This document shows, in pieces, positions 57,800-64,000 of a stretch of 64,000 bases of DNA. The translations under genes and the position numbers were made by a program. The notes beneath the pieces are model-generated. The model saw only the letters and a program-made list of their open reading frames with translations. It did not search any database and had not been told where the DNA came from. Source of the stretch: Sanguinoderma infundibulare (taxonomy: Eukaryota; Basidiomycota; Agaricomycetes; Polyporales; Polyporaceae). The stretch's first letter is position 1. Each line of letters opens with the position of its first letter. The DNA is taken from contig JAVLRN010000005.1 in NCBI GenBank assembly GCA_032821775.1, positions 2,852,001 to 2,916,000 on the forward strand, in the 5' to 3' direction.

Positions 57800-58560
57800 C
57801 TACTCCAACGGATGCAACCCAACGGAACCTATATATCGACTTTCCCACTTCGTCTGGCCGTCGAGAGAGCAGTCGGTGAGTTGGAAGGATGGCTAGATAT
57901 AATTTGGGGACATACATCAGGGTTCTTCTTGAAGTCCTCGTACGTCTGTCGATTGAAGAAGCTGACCTCCGATTCGTTCTCTGTACACTCGCTTTCAGCC
58001 CCAGGGATGCCGCGAGAATGTAGGAGGATCGTATCGAGACTTAGGTTAGCAAGGACTTTCGAATCGTCCTCGAATATCCACTCATCGTGATCCAAGTTAA
58101 TGATTAAGTGCGTTGTCTACTCCGAGTCGATGCCAGGCTCTAGGAAGGTAGACTGCGATAGACTGCGAAGCAGGCCCGCCTTGGCCCCATGCGCCTTGGT
58201 GTAGAGTTCGAGGGTGTCTTCCAAGGAGGTCAGACGGTCTACACGGCACGTTGTGGCGGATTCGAACCGACCAAGGACCGTAGTGCGATATGGCTTCCAT
58301 CCTGGCTGGGTCTGGATCGCTAGGGGAGGGATTCCACGGTTCGGGAAGCGGCACGGACTGGCAAGATGATGCTAGGGATTACCTTGCCGTACATTCTCCT
58401 TCAACTGACCCACTGTATTTTCCTCAAGGTTGATGCGGTGGAAAACGAGACTGCGCTCGGTGCGGTACTCAGAGGACTTGATCACTTGAATCGTCAGCGT
58501 TGCGTCGGTCTTAGGAAGGGCGATATTGGTGGGAGTGTCGGTGATGCCTGCCGAGTACAT
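57800..58560 (-). CDS. UPF0538 family protein (C2orf76 homologue)
   Basis: This is a small conserved protein of unknown function. Exon 1 is MYSAGITDTPTNIALPKTDA, LTIQVIKSSEYRTERSLVFH, RINLEENTVGQLKENVRQ. Exon 2 is AIQTQPGWKPYRTTVL. The next exon is DTLELYTKAHGAK. An intron with a GC donor (AAG|gcgggc) and tag acceptor then joins to TTHLIINLDHDEWIFEDDSK, VLANL. Further exons give NESEVSFFNRQTYEDFKKNP and TKWESRYIGS to TAG at 57800. The order IRS/IKS-E-R..., AHGAKT, LIINLDHDEW, E-T/S-E-V-SFF, NPxTKW is diagnostic. Five short introns. It appears intact apart from dependence on the GC-AG splice. Confidence 0.8.
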
Positions 58561-58810
58561 AGTTCGCCGCGGCGCTCGCAGAGGGTTAATTTGAGAGCTA
58601 TTGCTTGGCTATTGCGAGAGTTTACTTATTGAAGAGAGCCGAGGATCGATCGGCCCCTCTTAACTTTATCTGCCAGATAACGAGGGTGGTTGCCAGTAAA
58701 CGCCGCTCTTGACAATCACACTGCCAGAGAGGATACAAACGCTTCGAGCATGTCCGCGGACGCGAAGCGCATGTTGTCTTCTATGGCCGACGGACCTACC
58801 CTTCCCCTTT

Positions 58811-59379
58811 GACCCAGTTACGAGTCGAGGTGGTCTTCGACTGGGAACTCGCCCGGCCGAGTCTAGCTGCATACCAATCATCCCCGCCGCAATCCAGTGA
58901 GTGAAGAAATTACGTCTTTCTTGTTCGGTTTGTGTTCAAGGTCCTTGGAGATCGAATGCACGCAACTTATTTCGTCATGAACACATGCACACATGACGCT
59001 TATCTCGTTCACCGAGAGAAAGTTCAAGTACCGCCATCCTCGATACACAGTGGAAGAACGCCACGCAAGCTCGACGGCGACTTGCATACCGAACGTGCAC
59101 TGGCATCGCCGCTTGCTTGCCGCGGGCTATCCTGTCCCCCTGACCCAGTCACGAGTCGACGTGGCCTTCGACTGGGAACTCGCCCCGCCGAATTTAGCTG
59201 CATACGAATCATCCCCGCCGCAATCCAGTGAGTGAAGAAATTACGTCTTTCTTGTTCGGTTTGTGTTCAAGGTCCTTGGAGATCGAATGCACGCAACTTG
59301 TTTCGTCATGAACACATGCACACATGACGCTTATCTCGTTCACCGAGAGAACGTTCAAGTACCGCCATGCTCGATACAT
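58811..59379. repeat. Direct repeat, ~238 bp, period 331 bp
   Basis: Copies at 58811-59048 and 59142-59379 share the ~150-base block starting aatccagtgagtgaagaaat almost identically, and the flanking parts at lower similarity. Both begin gacccagt(t/c)acgagtcga and include a coding-like peptide (VFDWELARPSLAAYQSSPPQ and AFDWELAPPNLAAYESSPPQ) followed by a gtgagt donor. This suggests that one exon-intron unit of a lost gene was duplicated in tandem. No complete gene remains. Confidence 0.85.
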
Positions 59380-59781
59380 GAAACACCGCGCGCCTTTCGC
59401 CGTTAGGCTTCAGGTTCACTATCAAACAGTCACTCAACAAGGCACACTTCTTAACTTTGTGCTCACAAGGTGCTCTTGTCGCTCGGTCAGCATTCACTGG
59501 ACTACCATGATGAGTGTAGTTAACGGGATGGATGCCTGGAAGCTATCTCTCTTGCCGTATATGACCTGCACCTCTTTGATCACGGGGGAAGCCTGATCAT
59601 GCTTCGGTACTACGATCATGGGCGCGTATGTCTGGTATGAGGTTAACGCGTGCCGGACTCCTAGTCTTCCGACTGTCCTACCGGCCGAAAACGTCTGATC
59701 GTACGATGAGATGGTCTACGAGTTGGGCAACATCGCTCGTGTCCATGACGTCCCAACTCAAGCCTTCGGTCCGTCGAGACG
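59380..59781. other. Spacer upstream of the PSD-like gene, no gene seen
   Basis: This is the flank of the direct repeat leading into the promoter of the decarboxylase-like gene. Confidence 0.5.
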
Positions 59782-59789
59782 TATAAAAG
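59782..59789 (+). promoter_or_regulatory. TATA box of the PSD-like gene
   Basis: tataaaag, 204 bp before the preferred ATG at 59986. The leader may contain an intron (a gtaaga donor-like site at about 59927). Confidence 0.55.
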
Positions 59790-59985
59790 CCCTGGCATCC
59801 GACTCGCTATCCTCAGCGCCCTCTGCGTCCCTTCAAAGTCAGTACGATCCTCGTTCTTCTCCTCAATCTCAGTTGCTTACCCTTCAACGTATCAGGCGTA
59901 TTCCATAAACATCACAACAAAGCACAGTAAGAGGCTTTCTTACCGTATCCCCTTGGCTCTCCTTCTCATGCTCCGCATCTCAGCC

Positions 59986-61233
59986 ATGCCGTACACTCCC
60001 ATCGTCCAGAAGCTAGTCGACTACTTCTCGGAGAACCCCGAGTTTAAGATGGCTTTCGAGCAGTCTTTCTTGATAGCTCATGAGACTGGTCTTCCCGAGT
60101 TCGAAACCTTCAACATCCACTCCGTCGATGACTACCTTAGGTACATGGACGAGTACGTTCACTGGGTTCCGACCGAGGACGTCACCGCCACCAACGTCTA
60201 CTACCACCTCTGCACCTTCTACTTCGTTCTCGATCTCCCTCCTGTCCGCGAGCACCAGAGCCCTATCGATCCCTCGGCTCGCAGTCCCTGGAGGTGGTTG
60301 TCCGAGTGGCTCATCGAGTACGCTCAGGAGATGGGTAAGTGGATGGATCACCCTGACTCCATCAACGAGGAGGCCATCAAGACGTTTGTGGACTCCCCGG
60401 CTTACCGCGACACTCCGGAGACCGACTTCTACGACCAATACCCGCGGCCGGAGTACGGATGGAAGACGTTCAACGAGTTCTTCGCGCGTCACATCAATCC
60501 CACCTTCCGTCCCATTGCTGCCCCCGAGGACCCGACCGTCATCGTCAGTCCCGCCGACTGCTCCTTCGACGGGACCTGGCAGGTCAACGACACGGCGGAT
60601 GTGACCACGTTCGACGTCAAGGGCGTGCCCTGGAGCATCAGCCAGCTCTTGGACGACGCCGCGTCCGGGACGACCTGGGGTGGCCTCTTCGCCGGGGGTC
60701 TCTTCACGCACTCGTTCCTGAACCCGACCGACTACCACCGCCAGCACGCGCCCGTTTCGGGAACTGTCGTCGAAGCGAAGGTCATCCCCGGCCTGTGCTA
60801 CCTCGAGGTCGTCCTGAAGCAGGTGCCAGACCCCAAATCGCCCCAGGGGACGCAGCGGCGCCTTGGGATGCACCGTCACATCCTGTCGAAGAAGGATGAT
60901 CCGACGATCATCCCGACGCCTGGGGTCGCGCCCGACGCGCCTGACTCGCCTGGCTACCAGTTCATCCAGGCGCGTGGGTTGATCCTCATCGACAGCGCGA
61001 TCGGGCTGGTCGCGGTGCTCCCGATCGGGATGGCACAGGTGTCGTCGGTGGTGCTGAGCGTGACGCAGGGGGACGTGGTCGAGAAGGGCCAGGAGATCTC
61101 GTGCTTCCAGTTCGGAGGGTCGGACATCGTGATGGTGTTCCAGAAGAACGCGAAAGTCAAGCTGGACCAGGAGAAGGGCGTTCACTACAAGTTTGGGAAT
61201 AAGATTGGCTCCGGCCAGCGTGTCACGAACTAA
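59986..61233 (+). CDS. Phosphatidylserine-decarboxylase-like enzyme with a GGSD cleavage motif
   Basis: This is an intronless frame of 415 codons (ATG 59986, MPYTPIVQKLVDYF; an in-frame ATG at 59968 is possible). The N-terminal half (KMAFEQSFLIAHETGLPEFE, WKTFNEFFARHINPTFRPIA) resembles the extension of fungal PSD-like proteins. The core has VIVSPADCSFDG, the histidine motif FLNPTDYHRQHAPVSGTV, HRHILSKKDD and VALPIG-like VAVLPIGMAQVSSVVL. The self-cleavage site, normally LGST or GSS, is FGGSDIVMVF (Ser at about residue 379). No transmembrane or targeting segment is visible, so it is probably soluble. Such non-canonical relatives include fungal amino-acid decarboxylases (the PsiD-type group). 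Lipid versus amino-acid substrate cannot be read from sequence. Confidence 0.88.
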   Translation: MPYTPIVQKLVDYFSENPEFKMAFEQSFLIAHETGLPEFETFNIHSVDDYLRYMDEYVHWVPTEDVTATNVYYHLCTFYFVLDLPPVREHQSPIDPSARSPWRWLSEWLIEYAQEMGKWMDHPDSINEEAIKTFVDSPAYRDTPETDFYDQYPRPEYGWKTFNEFFARHINPTFRPIAAPEDPTVIVSPADCSFDGTWQVNDTADVTTFDVKGVPWSISQLLDDAASGTTWGGLFAGGLFTHSFLNPTDYHRQHAPVSGTVVEAKVIPGLCYLEVVLKQVPDPKSPQGTQRRLGMHRHILSKKDDPTIIPTPGVAPDAPDSPGYQFIQARGLILIDSAIGLVAVLPIGMAQVSSVVLSVTQGDVVEKGQEISCFQFGGSDIVMVFQKNAKVKLDQEKGVHYKFGNKIGSGQRVTN

Positions 61234-61908
61234 ACGAATTAGTACGTCTCGGGTTCATAGCTCTCCGGACGAGCGGTGGCTGACTTTATGTTTTTGCAGA
61301 CCGTCGCTGTCGGCAAAGGTACGAACGAGCTGAGAGAATGTGGGCGTTTGAAATGACTTGACGGTAACGAGCGATAGGATCCTTCTTGTACAAGAGCTAT
61401 AAGTGTTGTGTAGAAGTCTGCAATGACGAGTTGTCTCCCGAAATGTGCTACTCCATTGCGGGCAGCGCCTGATCGATCGACCAGTGCAACCTTGGCCCCC
61501 TCGATCGACTCTAAAAGGAAGGCCGCCGGGTAACCGGCCAAAGCACGGCGTACCTCGGGACTGGAACGGCGCTGCTTCCGACTCACCATGCGATCTGCAG
61601 GTTGTTGGAGGTAGCTCTGTAAGTTTGCAAGGTAGGTACATACCTTGAAACGAGCGCGCAGCGGCCCAACAGTAAAATGTACGTACGGCAACGTCCGGAC
61701 TGGCGCTGGCACTGCTTAGGTCTTCCTGCCACTCAACGTTTCCCCTCCCAGACCGCCGTCACCATCTCCGAGTCCGCGCAGCTATGCTTCCCTAGGATAT
61801 TCCTCTCGCCTGGCAGCTGCATTTCAACTTTCATGCGTCCACGGCACTGAGACGTTGCAACCAATGTGCTCGAGAACGCAAATCGGAATCTGACCCGCCG
61901 CTACGAAG
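61234..61908. other. 3' flank of the PSD-like gene, no gene seen
   Basis: A minus-strand open frame at 61255-61712 exists in two overlapping frames and has no motif, so it is not accepted. Confidence 0.5.
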
Positions 61909-62844
61909 ATGCTCTCGACGCGCGGTGGCGATATGCTGCAGCGTCGCCGGAACACAGGTGAGTTCCTTGTCCTCGCTGACACCTCCTTTCGACAACTCGT
62001 GCCCAGGAGAGAATGCGACTCGCACGTAAGGGGGGTCAACCAACAAGAGTCTGCGGCGGCGTTCAAGGAGAAGTTCGGGTCCCTCGGTCTTTCCTCACAT
62101 CACCATCAGACCCAACTCTTAAGCGACTTCTTGCGCGCACATTTCTGGGCCATCCATCCCTTCGCGACAGCTGTCATCTACTCGAGTCTCCCACCTGGAC
62201 AGACGTACTGGGAAGAACAGTCGGGGAAGGTGCTCCTCCTCGTCCTCAACCTCAATCCCGCTCTCGCAGGGCATACTCCGGATCGCAACCCCTCGCGCGC
62301 GTTCTCGCTCAAGGGCTGGGTGGCCGTGGATCGTTCAAAGTTGCTCTCGCGATTCGGCGCCGACGGGAATCAGCTCGCCAACAGCTTGTTGGCGATGGAG
62401 GCGTCGGTCCATGCTGCTAGACAGGAGAATATCTTCAAGGATCTTCATCTGCCGCACCTTAACGTTTTCCCCCTCTGCCTCATGGTGGAAGAGATGGACT
62501 ACATGGAGTGGAGCTTCCGTCCTATGTGCCCCCCTCCCACCCGCCCTACCCCCCGACCAGATGGGCTACCCCATGTCGTGGTATTGAAGTTCGTGTTCGG
62601 CCCATCTGTGGCGACCATCGGTTCCGGCATCTCTCTGCGCCCTGTCGACGTCATGAAGCCTATGCTGGTAGATGCTGGCCGGTTCACGCATTCTTGGACG
62701 TCCTGAATCTGGAAACCTCTGCTCTCTGACTGGGCGGACTATCGGCCTGTGAAACACCTCGAGTTCGACAAGGCCATGGAGGGAGCGATGGACGGCAGCC
62801 GTTTCACTCCGGAGCAACTCATTCTCTTGTATCAGGATTTATAG
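61909..62844 (+). CDS. Hypothetical protein interrupted by one in-frame TGA
   Basis: ATG at 61909 gives MLSTRGGDMLQRRRNTGEFL. It continues AAFKEKFGSLGLSSHHHQTQ, FATAVIYSSLPPGQTYWEEQ, GWVAVDRSKLLSRFGADGNQ, PHVVVLKFVFGPSVATIGSG and RPVDVMKPMLVDAGRFTHSW. A TGA at 62704-62706 follows TS. The same frame then runs on without a stop for 45 more sensible codons (IWKPLLSDWADYRPVKHLEF, AMEGAMDGSRFTPEQLILLY) to TAG at 62842. Either the TGA is a recent CGA-to-TGA mutation or the C-terminal part is lost. No family is recognised. An upstream exon may exist. Confidence 0.5.
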
Positions 62845-62865
62845 GTTTCAACGCGTTCGGATTGG

Positions 62866-63387
62866 ATGGACACCAGTACACACCGGCAGAGTACTGTACA
62901 TACCATGATTCCACTCGCACGTATCCGCATATTTGCTGAAGTCTCTTTTGCCGTGCTTAAAAGCATGCCGGACTTGCTCGACGCGATCGACCTGCCGCGA
63001 GACATCACGCCGTCCGCCGCCCGGGAGCGCATCCTATCAGGGAGCCCGTCCAATGAATTTGGGTGCGTCGTCCCCTGCCCGAACCCTGGACCGAACCACT
63101 CACCGAGTCGACCGACGCAGCTGGTACATGTGTCGAATCCAACGGGATTTTCGTAAGTCCCTATCCGTCTTCCCACTGGCAAAGTCGAAGACTGACCGCA
63201 TGCGTGGTTTAGGGCCGACTACCAACCAGTGTATGGCGTCCATCACTTCACGATTCAACCAGCCCTGGAACCCTGGACCGCCGCAAGGGCAATGAACGCG
63301 GTTTTTGATTCTATGCCGGGCCAAGGGTTGCCAGTGCCAGTTAACACGCGCCCCTGCGGACCGCTGTCGCAGGGTTTGGATGTATAA
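62866..63387 (+). CDS. Hypothetical protein, two exons
   Basis: ATG at 62866 opens MDTSTHRQSTVHTMIPLARI and RIFAEVSFAVLKSMPDLLDA, PRDITPSAARERILSG. A gtaagt donor at about 63154 and ag acceptor at about 63211 join TGF-S to ADYQPVYGVHHFTIQPALEP, WTAARAMNAVFDSMPGQGLP and PLSQGLDV, TAA at 63385. The splice conserves phase, supporting a real gene. It starts 22 bp after the preceding gene's stop, so both could be pieces of one larger gene. The function is unknown. Confidence 0.45.
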
Positions 63388-64000
63388 CCACCAGGCTTCT
63401 CTCGAGGGTGCCGCCGGCGGGTACGCAATCTTTCATGACTCCACCCCAGGCTCAAGCTGGCCCCTCGTTTTCTCAAGCTGACCTGTCGGGCTCTCAAGCT
63501 GGCCCATCGGGCTCACGTTCCTAGGCACATTGAAGCATTAGCTGTATCTTCTCTTTGTATGGATTGCGGTTTATTCGCCAAAGCAGCGGTAGTTTGATTT
63601 TGCTTGCATTGTCTATGATATACAACTGTTTACTCAGCACGGCCCGCCCCGTCCCACCCGTTTACTAGGGCATGTGCGGATCCAAACGGTAAATACACTG
63701 CCTTTTCTGCCTTAACCATCGCAGCGTTAGGAGTAGTCGGTCGGTGTTCGCCGCGGAGTTCGCCAAGCATTCCGAGGAGCTGTAGCCAAACGTAGATGTA
63801 GGTGGGTGCTCGATGTTATCATCGGCGATGCAGTGCTAACGATCGTAAACACTCCCTATTTAGCTGGAAGCAGAAGCTGCGTTCTGGGTGGGCGACTCAA
63901 CGCAAAATGCTGCGTACCGCATAGCGCATCCCGATACTTGTCGTCCATCAACCTTTGCTCCAGAAATCCCTTGTGAGAACGTTTATCGGTTTATCAAAAG
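63388..64000. other. Window end, no gene recognised
   Basis: A short Gln/Ser/Gly-rich frame at 63437-63523 (TPPQAQAGPSFSQADLSGSQ) contains a threefold repeat of ctcaagctg(g/a)cc but is not supported as a gene. Confidence 0.45.

Noticed and set aside
60013..61185. 390-codon minus-strand open frame
   Set aside because: It is the shadow of the PSD-like gene, Arg/Val/Asp-rich, a typical GC-rich antisense artefact.

Overview
This is nuclear DNA of a filamentous basidiomycete, most likely an Agaricomycete close to the Polyporales (inference). The evidence is dense short introns of about 50-80 bp, high third-position GC, one-copy eukaryotic housekeeping genes, a cerato-platanin gene, and agaricomycete-type Ty3/Gypsy and Tnp2-type transposons. 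No prokaryotic operon, rRNA, CRISPR array or convincing tRNA was seen.

Layout. 1-15.2 kb is a gene-rich core: a truncated short-chain dehydrogenase, the splicing factor SPF45/RBM17, a JmjC protein like KDM8/JMJD5, the TBP-removing ATPase MOT1/BTAF1, and a probable multi-pass membrane protein. 15.2-17.5 kb is gene-poor, with a strong hairpin and a 117-bp tandem repeat. 17.5-26.4 kb is accessory DNA. Within it, a 3.35-kb cassette (18012-21366) bounded by ~345-bp inverted repeats carries a degenerate MADS-box gene and an F-box-like gene. These diverge from a central 61-bp-arm hairpin, and the cassette appears to have landed inside a lineage-specific gene. 26477-37786 is a complete 11.3-kb Ty3/Gypsy retrotransposon on the minus strand, with two 950-bp LTRs, a 4-bp target duplication, PBS and polypurine tract. 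It also carries an intron-containing antisense gene for a 596-residue Cys-rich, Zn2Cys6-like protein between pol and the 3' LTR. Its LTRs differ almost only by CpG transitions, and pol carries two TGA stops. 38.4-41.8 kb is a dead Tnp2/CACTA-type transposase gene with four stops and a frameshift.

42.7-64 kb returns to host genes: a Ser/Thr-rich cell-surface protein, a duplicated pair of dimeric alpha/beta-barrel proteins, PAN2 (deadenylase) convergent with LCP5/neuroguidin (U3 snoRNP), a cerato-platanin with a Thr-rich stalk, a decayed hypothetical gene, a UPF0538/C2orf76 homologue, a phosphatidylserine-decarboxylase-like enzyme with a non-canonical GGSD site, and two unknown genes at the right edge.

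The housekeeping genes share RNA and chromatin themes (splicing, TBP recycling, mRNA deadenylation, ribosome biogenesis) but form no operon-like system. The most unusual biology is in the mobile region: a retrotransposon with its own antisense zinc-finger gene and saturated with the pentamer GTCGC, next to a palindromic gene-carrying cassette. Exon models marked as phase-checked were joined by hand at GT/AG or GC/AG sites with reading frame conserved throughout. Others are approximate.
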